Source of the DNA: DATLSM01 sp049585815
GTDB lineage: Bacteria; Actinomycetota; Thermoleophilia; Solirubrobacterales; 70-9
Assembly (NCBI GenBank): GCA_049585815.1
Contig: JBAVAR010000064.1
Location: 1-31,301 of the forward strand
Reading direction: 5' to 3'
DNA length: 31,301 nt
Position numbers and translations under genes: made by a program. Shown here in pieces: positions 1-7,648 of this stretch (its first letter is position 1; every line of letters begins with the position of its first letter). The notes under the pieces are model-generated. The model ran no database searches. It worked only from the letters and a program-made list of their open reading frames with translations, and was not told the DNA's origin.

Positions 1-80
1 GCGGGACGCTCCTGGTCACCGGTTCAAACTATGTGTTGGCGGCTGCCCGCAACGCCCTCAGCCAAGCGCCGAGGGCCTGA
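1..80 (+). CDS. folC: Folylpolyglutamate synthase / dihydrofolate synthase, C-terminal end (partial)
   Basis: Only the last 25 codons are in the window, in the frame beginning at base 3 and ending at the TGA at 78-80. They read G-T-L-L-V-T-G-S-N-Y-V-L-A-A-A-R-N and then a short tail. The LLVTGSxYVxxxxR pattern is the usual C-terminal strand and helix of FolC, the Mur-ligase-like enzyme that adds glutamates to folates. Known actinobacterial gene order (folC just before ndk) agrees. The fragment is short, so the call rests on one motif plus context. Confidence 0.6.
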   Translation, partial: GTLLVTGSNYVLAAARNALSQAPRA

Positions 81-121
81 AGGATCGGCCGGAACCGCAG
101 TGACTGTGCGAGGATTGCTCG

Positions 122-241
122 ATGGATCGCAGCGCCGGTTCCGAACTGCTGTCGATGATGGCTCTGGTCGCCGCCGTGGTCGCCGTAGTGATCCTCCTCT
201 TCTTTGGCATCGGGTACCTATTCGGCAGGCTTTTCCTGTGA
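122..241 (+). CDS. Small single-pass membrane protein (39 aa)
   Basis: A short frame starts at ATG 122 and stops at TGA 239-241. A Shine-Dalgarno-like GAGGA lies at 110-114, 7 bases before the start. The product has a short polar N-terminus (MDRSAGSELLSMM) followed by an unbroken hydrophobic stretch of about 25 residues rich in Ala, Val, Ile, Leu and Phe, with a Gly-Tyr-Leu-Phe-Gly-Arg end. This predicts one transmembrane helix with almost no soluble part. It lies 41 bases after folC and before the zinc-ribbon membrane protein. I do not recognise a family. The good ribosome site and clean hydrophobic profile are the only support. Confidence 0.5.
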   Translation: MDRSAGSELLSMMALVAAVVAVVILLFFGIGYLFGRLFL

Positions 242-317
242 GCGGCCCTCGCACAGGGTTCGAGAGCGCTGTGGCGAAGTAGACTGCCGCCTTCCCTCCG
301 CGGCGCCCTAACCAGCC

Positions 318-1034
318 ATGTCACTAGCGATCTTCGGCATCAGCAACAGCGGCCTCAACTTGGCCGTTTCCCTGCTTGTGCTGATTTTCGTCGTTGTTTG
401 GCTGGCTCTGATCGTCTACACCTATCTGGACGCCAGGCGTCGGCTCTCTGATCCCTTCCTGGTCGCCTGCGCGACGATCGCCTCCTTCTTTCCCTACGTC
501 GGTACCGCCGTCTATGCGATCGTCCGCCCGCCGGAGTTCCTCGAGGACGCCCGCGAGCGTGAGCTCGAGATCAAGGCCGCCGAGATGCGGGTCCGCCAGC
601 TGACCGAGTCCTCCTGCCCCAAATGCGAATATCCGGTCGAAAAGAACTTCCTGCGCTGCCCCAACTGCCGGCACCGCCTCAAGGACCCCTGCCCTAGCTG
701 CAGCAGGCCGGTCGCTCCCAGCTGGAAGGTCTGCCCCTATTGTGAGGCCGTCCTGCAGGCGCGCGAGACCCGGACGCGGAGGGGGGAGGAGCGCAAAGCG
801 GCGCCGCGCGAGGACCGTGGCGCGCCGGACCCAGGGGGCCAGTCCCGTCGCGAGGAGCGAGCGCCGGGCGAAGAGCGAACTGCGCCCAAACGCCAGCCGG
901 TCGCCCGCAAGAAAGGCACGGCTGCCACCGATAAAGAGCCGGCCACGCGCGCTGTCTCCAAAGAGGCAGCAAGCCCCAAACGACAGCAAAGGAGCCCCAG
1001 CCGTGAGCCGGACCCTGATCCTCGTCAAGCCTGA
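318..1034 (+). CDS. Membrane-anchored zinc-ribbon protein
   Basis: The 238-residue product has two predicted membrane segments (about residues 12-35 and 47-66). These are separated by the short basic loop DARRRLSDPF, an arrangement resembling the N-terminal membrane region of phospholipase-D-type proteins. A charged helix follows, then four CxxC pairs between about residues 100 and 145 (CPKC, CPNC, CPSC, CPYC). These would form two zinc ribbons on the cytoplasmic side. The last 85 residues are a low-complexity Arg/Lys/Glu/Pro tail, likely disordered. The gene overlaps the start of ndk by 32 bases, so that tail is coded partly in DNA shared with ndk. There is no clear Shine-Dalgarno; a TAGACT hexamer at 280-285 could be the -10 box. 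Function unknown. Confidence 0.85.
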   Translation: MSLAIFGISNSGLNLAVSLLVLIFVVVWLALIVYTYLDARRRLSDPFLVACATIASFFPYVGTAVYAIVRPPEFLEDARERELEIKAAEMRVRQLTESSCPKCEYPVEKNFLRCPNCRHRLKDPCPSCSRPVAPSWKVCPYCEAVLQARETRTRRGEERKAAPREDRGAPDPGGQSRREERAPGEERTAPKRQPVARKKGTAATDKEPATRAVSKEAASPKRQQRSPSREPDPDPRQA

Positions 1035-1410
1035 CGCCTTCGAGCGTGCTCTGACCGGGGAGGTGATCGCCCGCTTCGAGCGCAAGGGCCTTCGCATCGC
1101 CGCGTTGAAGACGATGCGGGCCGATGAGCCGATCGCCAACAGGCACTACGCCGAGCACAGCGAGAAGCCCTTCTTTGGCGAGCTGGTCTCCTTCATCACC
1201 GGTGGCACGCTGGTTGCGATGGTCCTGGAGGGCCACGACGCGGTCGCCGCCGCCCGTCAGCTGATCGGTGCGACCAACCCGGTCGAGGCGGCGCCCGGCT
1301 CGATCCGCGGCGACTTTGCCCTTGAGGTCACCTTCAACATGGTCCACGGCTCAGACTCCGAGGAGTCGGCCGAGCGCGAGATCGAGATCTGGTTTCCCGA
1401 GTTGGCGTAG
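1003..1410 (+). CDS. ndk: Nucleoside diphosphate kinase
   Basis: Transfers the gamma phosphate of ATP to nucleoside diphosphates through a phosphohistidine intermediate in the cytoplasm. The 135-residue product has the usual family length. The N-terminal SRTLILVKPDAF strand and the C-terminal NMVHGSDS motif, which carries the phosphorylated His, are both present. The GTG at 1003 is chosen because it gives the standard Ndk N-terminus and is preceded by AAAGGAG at 988-994 with an 8-base gap. The frame is open upstream to 742, but that extension lies inside the zinc-ribbon gene and is not Ndk-like. It is followed at once by maf. Confidence 0.96.
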   Translation: MSRTLILVKPDAFERALTGEVIARFERKGLRIAALKTMRADEPIANRHYAEHSEKPFFGELVSFITGGTLVAMVLEGHDAVAAARQLIGATNPVEAAPGSIRGDFALEVTFNMVHGSDSEESAEREIEIWFPELA

Positions 1411-1431
1411 TGGGTGGGCCGGGCAGCGCAG

Positions 1432-1983
1432 GTGAGTAGCGTCATCCTGGCATCCGGCTCTCCGCAGAGGAGTGATCTGCTTCACGGGTTGGGAATCGAG
1501 TTCGAGGCCGTCGTTCCGGGGGTTGAGGAGCTCTGTGGCGGCGATCCCGAGGTGGAGGTGCTCACAAACGCTCGGATGAAGGCCGGCGCGGTGCAGCCCG
1601 ACGGGCTGGTGATTGCCTGCGACACCGATGTGGTTATCGACGGGCGGGCCCTGGGAAAGCCGGGGGACCGAGAACAGGCACGCCAGTACCTGGAGCTGCT
1701 CTCGGGCCGTGCCCATCAGGTGCTGAGTGCCCTCGTGGTGCTCAGCGACGGGGAGGAGCGCAGTGGCCTTGAACGGACCACGGTCGTCTTCAGGGAGTTG
1801 GGGGAGGGGGAGGTCGAGCGCTACGTGGGGTTTGGTGAGTGGCGGGGACGATCCGGCGGCTATGCGATCCAGACCCTCGGCTCGACCCTGGTCGAGCGGA
1901 TTGAGGGGAGCGTCTCCAACGTCGTCGGTCTTCCGGTCGGGCTGCTGGCGGAGTTCGCGCCGCAGTTATTCGCCCGCGCCTGA
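1432..1983 (+). CDS. maf: Maf-family nucleoside triphosphate pyrophosphatase
   Basis: A house-cleaning pyrophosphatase that hydrolyses non-canonical or excess nucleoside triphosphates to monophosphates; the YhdE/Maf branch acts on dTTP and UTP. The 183-residue product has the N-terminal VILASGSPQR signature, the central acidic VIACDTDVV motif, and the C-terminal GGYAIQTLGSTLVERIEGSVSNVVGLP block typical of the family. GTG 1432 gives the canonical start. A GTG at 1414, only 3 bases after the ndk stop, would add six residues and fits translational coupling, so the exact start is open. Substrate preference cannot be read with certainty. Confidence 0.93.
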   Translation: MSSVILASGSPQRSDLLHGLGIEFEAVVPGVEELCGGDPEVEVLTNARMKAGAVQPDGLVIACDTDVVIDGRALGKPGDREQARQYLELLSGRAHQVLSALVVLSDGEERSGLERTTVVFRELGEGEVERYVGFGEWRGRSGGYAIQTLGSTLVERIEGSVSNVVGLPVGLLAEFAPQLFARA

Positions 1984-2046
1984 GCGCGAGTCGAGGCCCG
2001 GCTCGCCCTTCTGGGATGATGCGCCCCGAAAGCACGCTATTTCCGC

Positions 2047-3096
2047 ATGGGTTTATTCAGCTATCTGACCGGACTAGGTGGCCGCGACATGGCGGTAGAC
2101 CTCGGTACCGCCAACACGCTCGTCTACGTGCGCGGTCGTGGAATCGTGCTCTCGGAGCCCTCGGTGGTGGCGATCGATTCGCGCAATGGGCAGGTCCACG
2201 CGGTTGGCGTCGAGGCAAAGCGGATGCTGGGCAGGACTCCCGGAACGATCACCGCGATTCGCCCGCTCAAGGACGGCGTCATCGCCGACTTTGACGTCAC
2301 CGAGCAGATGCTGCGCCACTTCATCAAGAAGGTGCATTCGAATCGCTTCGCCCACCCGCGTGTAGTCGTCTGCGTGCCGTCCGGGGTGACGGGGGTCGAG
2401 AAGCGCGCGGTCGAGGAGGCCTGTCTTTCGGCCGGCGCCCGCCACGCCTACCTGATCGAGGAGCCGATGGCGGCGGCGATTGGCGCCGGGCTACCGGTCG
2501 GTGAGCCAACCGGTTCGATGATCGTCGACATCGGCGGCGGCACCACCGAGGTCGCGGTGATCTCGCTCGGCGGGATCGTCGTTTCGCAGTCGATCCGGGT
2601 TGGCGGAGATGAGCTCGACGACGCGATCATCGGTCACTGCAAGCATGAGTACAAGTTGGCGATCGGCACCCAGACGGCCGAGGAGGTGAAGCTGGAGGCG
2701 GGCTCGGCCTCGCCACTTCCCGAGGAGGTCCGCGTCGAGATCCGCGGCCGCGACCTCGTCTCCGGCCTGCCGAAGACGATCACCCTCGGCTCCGAGGAGA
2801 TCCGCGAGGCGCTCGATGAGACGGTTGGCCACATCGTCGATGCCGTCAAGGACACCCTCGATCGCACCCCGCCGGAGCTGGCCGGCGACATCATGGACCG
2901 GGGCATCACCCTCGCCGGGGGAGGTGCCCTTTTGCAAGGACTGGAGCAGCGCCTGCGCGACGAGTGCCAGATGCCCTGTCAGCTGGCAGAGTCGCCGTTG
3001 ACCTGTGTCGCTGTTGGATCGGGGATTTCACTTGAGGAGTTCGAGACGATTCACCGCGCCAGCAAGAACAATTCCGGAGCGCGGCGCTTTGCTTAG
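2047..3096 (+). CDS. mreB: Rod shape-determining protein MreB (actin-like)
   Basis: A cytoplasmic, membrane-associated actin homologue that forms filaments guiding lateral cell-wall synthesis. The 349-residue length is typical. ATP-binding motifs of the actin/Hsp70 fold are visible: phosphate 1 (DLGTANTLVY, about residue 17), phosphate 2 (DIGGGTTEVAVIS, about residue 162) and the adenosine motif (GGGALLQGL, about residue 290). The MGLFSYLTG N-terminus is a plausible amphipathic membrane-binding stretch. It opens the elongation operon with mreC, mreD, mrdA and rodA. No Shine-Dalgarno is seen before the ATG. Confidence 0.97.
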   Translation: MGLFSYLTGLGGRDMAVDLGTANTLVYVRGRGIVLSEPSVVAIDSRNGQVHAVGVEAKRMLGRTPGTITAIRPLKDGVIADFDVTEQMLRHFIKKVHSNRFAHPRVVVCVPSGVTGVEKRAVEEACLSAGARHAYLIEEPMAAAIGAGLPVGEPTGSMIVDIGGGTTEVAVISLGGIVVSQSIRVGGDELDDAIIGHCKHEYKLAIGTQTAEEVKLEAGSASPLPEEVRVEIRGRDLVSGLPKTITLGSEEIREALDETVGHIVDAVKDTLDRTPPELAGDIMDRGITLAGGGALLQGLEQRLRDECQMPCQLAESPLTCVAVGSGISLEEFETIHRASKNNSGARRFA

Positions 3097-3134
3097 CTGC
3101 CGCTCATCTAAAGCCCCAAACTTAGGCCCTCATC

Positions 3135-3980
3135 GTGTACCGAAAGCAAGTACGCCGCCGTAGGGCGGTGCTCGCACTTTTGATCATCGGCTCCTTCGCG
3201 CTGCTGACGGTCACCTACGGACAGGGCTCCGATGGGGTGCAGCGCGTGGTCAGCACGATCTTCAGCCCGCTGCAGGAAGTCGCCAACCGCGGGCTTAAGC
3301 CCGCCCGCGACCTGGTCAACTGGTTCGACGCCACCTTCGACGCCCGCGGTCTCAACAGTCGGCTTGAGGCCGAGCTGGAGAGGGCCCGCACCCAGGCTGT
3401 CGCGGGCCAGGCTGCACGGGCCCAGAATGCCCAGTTGCGCAAGCTGCTCGGACTCGACCGCAGGATCCTCCCGGGCGCCTACAGGCCGATCAGCGCTCAG
3501 GTCATCGCCCGTTCGCCGACCGTCTGGTACTCGACCGTAACGATCGACGTCGGCAGCGGCGATCGGGTCGCCGTCAACGATCCGGTGATCGACGGGGACG
3601 GGCTGGTCGGACGGGTGGCCGCGGTGACCGGTGGGTCGGCTCAGGTGACCCTGATTTCCGACCACTCAAGCGCCGTCTCCGCCAAAGTCGTGCCGCAGGG
3701 GGTGGAGGGCGTGGCCCGCGCCGAGGTCGGCGAACCGGGCGAACTGACCCTCGACTTCATCGACTCAAACAGACTCGTTCACCGGGGAGAGGCGGTAGTC
3801 ACGGCCGGCTGGCGAGCCCAGGGGCTCGCCTCGCTGTTCCCGCCAGGGCTCCCGGTCGGGGAAGTCACCCAGACATCGATCGTCGAACAGGAGGCCAACC
3901 AGCAGGTCCACGTGCGCCCCTACGCCGACCTCCGCGACCTCGAAACCGTGCAGGTGCTGACCGGGGGATGGCGCGGATGA
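3135..3980 (+). CDS. mreC: Cell-shape protein MreC
   Basis: A bitopic membrane scaffold of the elongasome that links MreB filaments to penicillin-binding proteins. The 281-residue product has a short basic N-terminus (YRKQVRRRRAV), one membrane helix at about residues 12-30, a coiled-coil stretch at about 70-105, and the two beta domains of the MreC fold. Typical strings are STVTIDVGSGD and DGLVGRVAAV at about residues 135-165. GTG 3135 is the first start giving this layout. The gene overlaps mreD by 13 bases, which suggests coupled translation. Confidence 0.95.
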   Translation: MYRKQVRRRRAVLALLIIGSFALLTVTYGQGSDGVQRVVSTIFSPLQEVANRGLKPARDLVNWFDATFDARGLNSRLEAELERARTQAVAGQAARAQNAQLRKLLGLDRRILPGAYRPISAQVIARSPTVWYSTVTIDVGSGDRVAVNDPVIDGDGLVGRVAAVTGGSAQVTLISDHSSAVSAKVVPQGVEGVARAEVGEPGELTLDFIDSNRLVHRGEAVVTAGWRAQGLASLFPPGLPVGEVTQTSIVEQEANQQVHVRPYADLRDLETVQVLTGGWRG

Positions 3981-4525
3981 TCATCACCCCGAAAATCCTC
4001 CTGCGCATCATCGCCATCGTGATCGTCGGTGTGCTCCTGCAGCTCTCCTTCTTCTCGCGGGTCGCGCTGCTGCACACCAGCGCCGACATCCTGCCGTCGC
4101 TGGTCGTCTCCTTTGGCCTGCTCGGCGGCTCGATGACCGGGGTCGTCACCGGCTTCTCGATTGGCTTCCTGATCGACTGCCTCCTGGTCGAGCCGCTCGG
4201 CGCCAGCTCCCTGGTCTTGCTTGGCGTCGGCTACCTCGCCGGCCTTTTCCGTGAGCGATTCGAGATTCACAGTCCGCTGGTCGCGCCACTGCTCTGCATG
4301 GGGCTCACCCTGGTCGCCGAGTTGGGCTTCGGGGCGCTGCAGCTCACGCTGGGGTTTGACGCCACGGTCAGCGTCCAGGTCGTGCGGGAAATGCTGATCC
4401 AAAGCATCTTTGCCTTCTTCCTCGGCTGGCCGATTTACCTCGGGGTGCGCCGCGCCCTGCGGCCCGCGCTGGTCGAGGATCCGACCGTCCCGCGGCGCAA
4501 GCAGCCGACCGTGCTGGGAGCCTGA
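3968..4525 (+). CDS. mreD: Rod shape-determining protein MreD
   Basis: An integral membrane partner of MreC in the elongasome. The 185-residue product has about five hydrophobic segments. These include LRIIAIVIVGVLLQLSFF near the N-terminus and the conserved middle region with GxxxGxxxGFxIGFLxDxL, typical of MreD. The gene overlaps mreC and ends 5 bases before mrdA, so the order mreC-mreD-mrdA is preserved. The sequence family diverges quickly, so the call rests on hydropathy, motif and context together. Confidence 0.92.
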   Translation: MARMIITPKILLRIIAIVIVGVLLQLSFFSRVALLHTSADILPSLVVSFGLLGGSMTGVVTGFSIGFLIDCLLVEPLGASSLVLLGVGYLAGLFRERFEIHSPLVAPLLCMGLTLVAELGFGALQLTLGFDATVSVQVVREMLIQSIFAFFLGWPIYLGVRRALRPALVEDPTVPRRKQPTVLGA

Positions 4526-4530
4526 GGGCG

Positions 4531-6399
4531 ATGTACCTTCGCTCCGAAGACCGCCGTCCGCAGATGCGCAACGGGCTGGCGCTGCGAATCGCCGTAGTCG
4601 TCGGCGTCGCCGTGGCGCTCTTCGCGGTGCTCTTCTTCCGCCTCTGGGATCTCCAGGTGCTCTCAGGCAAGAAGTACCTGGAAGAGGCGAACAACAACCG
4701 CACCCGCGAGTTTCGGGTCGAAGCTCCCCGTGGCAAAATCCTTGCTCGCAACGGCAAGGTGCTGGTCGAAAATCGCACCAGTCTGGCGCTCCAGGTCAAC
4801 CCGCAGAAGCTCCTCTCCCAGCCGCGCCGGCGCCGAGCGGAGCTGGCCCGCCTCGGTGCGCTGGCCCACATGTCAGCGCACCAGGTGCGCGTCACGATGC
4901 ACCAACAGCTGGCGGTGGCCGCCGGCGCCCCGATCACCCTGCGCCGCAACGTCAGCTATGACCTGGTCTATTACCTGCAGGAAAACCAGGCCCGCTTCCC
5001 CGGGGTACAGGTGCAGCGCGTCTTCGTCCGCAACTACCCGCACGGGACCCTTGCCGCGCACGTGCTGGGCACCGTCGGCGAGATCAACGAAGAAGAGCTG
5101 AAGGAAGCCCGCTACCGCAACCTGCAGCCGGGTGATGAGATCGGCAAGGGCGGGGTCGAGCAGACCTATGACCGCTATCTCCGCGGCAAGCCGGGCCTGA
5201 CCCGGATCCAGGTCAACGCGCTGGGGGAGCCGACCCCCGGGGGCCAGCTCGTTTCCAAGCCACCCGTGCCGGGCGACAGCCTCAAACTCTCGCTCAATTC
5301 CAGCGTGCAGGAAGCCGGCGAACAGGCACTCGCCTCGCGCGGTCTGCCGGGCGCCTTCCTGACGATGAACGTGCACAACGGCCAGATCCTCGCCCTCGGC
5401 TCCTACCCGACCTTTGACCCGAGTGTGTTCACCAAGCCCCTGACCCAGGCACAGGTAAACGCCCTGTATCGCAACACGCTCTCGCCGCTCACCAACCGCG
5501 CCACCGAAGGTCTCTATCCCACCGGCTCGACCTTCAAGCTGATCACCGCGATGGCGGCGCTGAACAGCGGCGTGATCACCCCGGAAACGACGATTGTCGA
5601 CAACGGCGCTCTCACAGTCGGCACCGAGAGCTTCCATAACTCAGGCAACGCCGCCTACGGTGCACTCACGCTGGTGCCGGCGATCAAGGTCTCCGATGAC
5701 GTCTTCTTCTACACCCTCGGATACCGAATGTGGACCACCGGGGCCCTTCAGCACTGGGCCCACCTGCTCGGCATCGGCCGGCCGACCGGGATCGACCTGC
5801 CCGAGCAGGAAGCCGGGCTGCTGCCCAGCAAGCAGTTGATAGACCGGCGCTACCGGCGAGGGGAAGTCGAAGGCCCCTGGTCGCCCGGCGACAACATCCA
5901 GCTGGCGACCGGCCAGGGGTACCTGCAGACGAACCCCCTGCAGATGGCGATCGCCTACGCGACGGTCGCCAACGGGGGCACTGTCGTCACCCCGCACGTG
6001 GGGATGCAGATCGATGACGACGCCGGCCGGGTGCTGAGGGAATTCGAACCGCCGCCGCGCCGTCACGTCAACGTCAACCCCAGCTACCGGGCGGCGATCC
6101 TCGAAGGCATGCACGAGGCGGCACAGAGCTCCGGCGGCACCTCTTATGCGGTCTTCGGTAATTTCCCCGTCCCGGTGGCAGGCAAGACCGGGACCGCGGA
6201 ACGGCCCCCGCACCCCTATCAGTCCTGGTACATCGTCATGTCCCCGTACCCGAATCCGCGTATCGTCACGGCGGTGACGATCGAAGAAGGAGGCTTCGGA
6301 GCCGAATCGGCAGCGCCGGCCGCGCTCAAGATTCTCGAGGCCTACTACGGCAAGCACACGACCGGCGCCGCCGGCCCCAATGGGGGAAGCCCGGGATGA
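4531..6399 (+). CDS. mrdA: Penicillin-binding protein 2 (elongation transpeptidase)
   Basis: A class B penicillin-binding protein that cross-links peptidoglycan during elongation, working with RodA. The 622-residue product has one N-terminal membrane helix (about residues 16-37), a dimerisation/pedestal region, and the transpeptidase domain. The three active-site motifs are visible: the nucleophile motif STFK (in PTGSTFKLI, about residue 335), SDD (in KVSDDVFFY, the SxN/SxD position) and KTG (in VAGKTGTAE, about residue 554). The ATG follows GAGGG closely. The stop overlaps the rodA start as ATGA. Confidence 0.96.
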   Translation: MYLRSEDRRPQMRNGLALRIAVVVGVAVALFAVLFFRLWDLQVLSGKKYLEEANNNRTREFRVEAPRGKILARNGKVLVENRTSLALQVNPQKLLSQPRRRRAELARLGALAHMSAHQVRVTMHQQLAVAAGAPITLRRNVSYDLVYYLQENQARFPGVQVQRVFVRNYPHGTLAAHVLGTVGEINEEELKEARYRNLQPGDEIGKGGVEQTYDRYLRGKPGLTRIQVNALGEPTPGGQLVSKPPVPGDSLKLSLNSSVQEAGEQALASRGLPGAFLTMNVHNGQILALGSYPTFDPSVFTKPLTQAQVNALYRNTLSPLTNRATEGLYPTGSTFKLITAMAALNSGVITPETTIVDNGALTVGTESFHNSGNAAYGALTLVPAIKVSDDVFFYTLGYRMWTTGALQHWAHLLGIGRPTGIDLPEQEAGLLPSKQLIDRRYRRGEVEGPWSPGDNIQLATGQGYLQTNPLQMAIAYATVANGGTVVTPHVGMQIDDDAGRVLREFEPPPRRHVNVNPSYRAAILEGMHEAAQSSGGTSYAVFGNFPVPVAGKTGTAERPPHPYQSWYIVMSPYPNPRIVTAVTIEEGGFGAESAAPAALKILEAYYGKHTTGAAGPNGGSPG

Positions 6400-7595
6400 T
6401 GTACGCGACCCGCGCGCGCCAGACTCGCCCGGAGCCATTCATCGCCCGCCGCGGCATTGCCGAGCGGCTCGGGCTCCCCTACATCGACGCCCTGCTGGCG
6501 CTGTCGGCGATCGGGCTGATCGCCTTCAGCGTCTTCGTCCTCGGCCAGGCCACCCTCCAGGACGTTCCCGGCAACCCCGACTACTACGTCGATCGCCAGA
6601 TCGTCTACGGCGTGCTCGGCATCGCCGGCATGCTGGCGCTCACCCGCGTCGATTACTCGCGATTCCGCGAGCTGCGGGTCGGGATCTACAGCTTCCTCTG
6701 CGTCAGCATCGCGTTGATCTTCGTCTTCGGGTTCGCCGCGCGCGGCTCGCGGCGTGCTTTCGAACTCTCCTTCTTCAGTTTTCAGCCATCTGAGCTCGGC
6801 AAGCTCCTGCTGGTGCTTGCGCTTGCCGGGTTCGTTATCGATGGCGCCAGGCGCGGTTCGGAGAGGCAGCGCACGGTGCGCTACCTCTGTCTAGGCCTGG
6901 CACCGGCTGCACTCGTATTCCTGCAGCCCGACCTCGGCACCTCCCTGGTGTTCGCGGTCGCAACGCTCGCCGTGATGTACTTCGGGGGCGTCCGTTGGAC
7001 GCACTTCGCGGTGATCGGCGGAGCCCTCGTTGCCCTGATAACCCTGGTCATGGTGGTGGCCCCCGCAGTGGGAACCCCCCTGCTCAAGGGCTACCAGGCG
7101 GAAAGGCTGACCTCATTCCTGAATCCCAGCCAGAACCCTCGCAACGCCGGCTACCAACAGCACCAAGCACTGATTGCCATCGGCTCCGGGGAGAAAACCG
7201 GGCGCGGCAATCAGGCGACTCAAACGCGGCTGGACTTCGTCCCAGAGCGCAGCACCGATTTCATCTTTGCGGTGATCGGCGAGCGCTACGGATTTCTCGG
7301 AGCCGCGTTCGTCCTATCCCTATACGCCCTGCTGATCTGGCGGGCGCTGCGGATCGTGACGCTCTCGAAGAACTACTACGGAACGCTGGTGGCGGGCGGT
7401 ATCGCCGTCTCGTTGCTGTTCCAGGTCTTCGTCAATGTGGGGATGAACCTCGGGATCATGCCGATCACCGGGATTCCCCTGCCACTGGTGAGCTACGGAG
7501 GATCCTCCGTGCTCGCGACGTTCTTGGCGATTGGCATCCTCCAGAGCATCCACATCCAAGCGCGACTCAGCCAGAAGGGCAGGTTCGCCTGGTGA
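6396..7595 (+). CDS. rodA: Peptidoglycan glycosyltransferase RodA (SEDS family)
   Basis: A polytopic membrane enzyme that polymerises lipid II glycan strands for elongation, paired with the upstream PBP2. The 399-residue product carries about ten membrane segments. The SEDS hallmarks FQPSELGKLL (about residue 128) and QPDLGTSLVF (about 172) are present, as is the C-terminal NVGMNLGIMPITGIPLPLVSYGGS block (about 350-375). The conserved Asp of RST(D)FIFAVIGE is also present. The gene overlaps mrdA by 4 bases and closes the elongation operon. Confidence 0.97.
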   Translation: MMYATRARQTRPEPFIARRGIAERLGLPYIDALLALSAIGLIAFSVFVLGQATLQDVPGNPDYYVDRQIVYGVLGIAGMLALTRVDYSRFRELRVGIYSFLCVSIALIFVFGFAARGSRRAFELSFFSFQPSELGKLLLVLALAGFVIDGARRGSERQRTVRYLCLGLAPAALVFLQPDLGTSLVFAVATLAVMYFGGVRWTHFAVIGGALVALITLVMVVAPAVGTPLLKGYQAERLTSFLNPSQNPRNAGYQQHQALIAIGSGEKTGRGNQATQTRLDFVPERSTDFIFAVIGERYGFLGAAFVLSLYALLIWRALRIVTLSKNYYGTLVAGGIAVSLLFQVFVNVGMNLGIMPITGIPLPLVSYGGSSVLATFLAIGILQSIHIQARLSQKGRFAW

Positions 7596-7606
7596 TCCAA
7601 CGAGGG

Positions 7607-7633
7607 TTGACCGGGTGAATGCGTACCTATCTG
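7607..7633 (+). promoter_or_regulatory. Possible promoter before rng
   Basis: TTGACC at 7607-7612 and TATCTG at 7628-7633 are separated by 15 bases, in the 53-base gap between rodA and rng. The spacing is shorter than ideal and the -10 box lacks its final T, so this is a weak call. It would give the RNase/ribosomal-protein group its own transcription start. Confidence 0.3.
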
Positions 7634-7648
7634 AACTGAGTTGATCAA

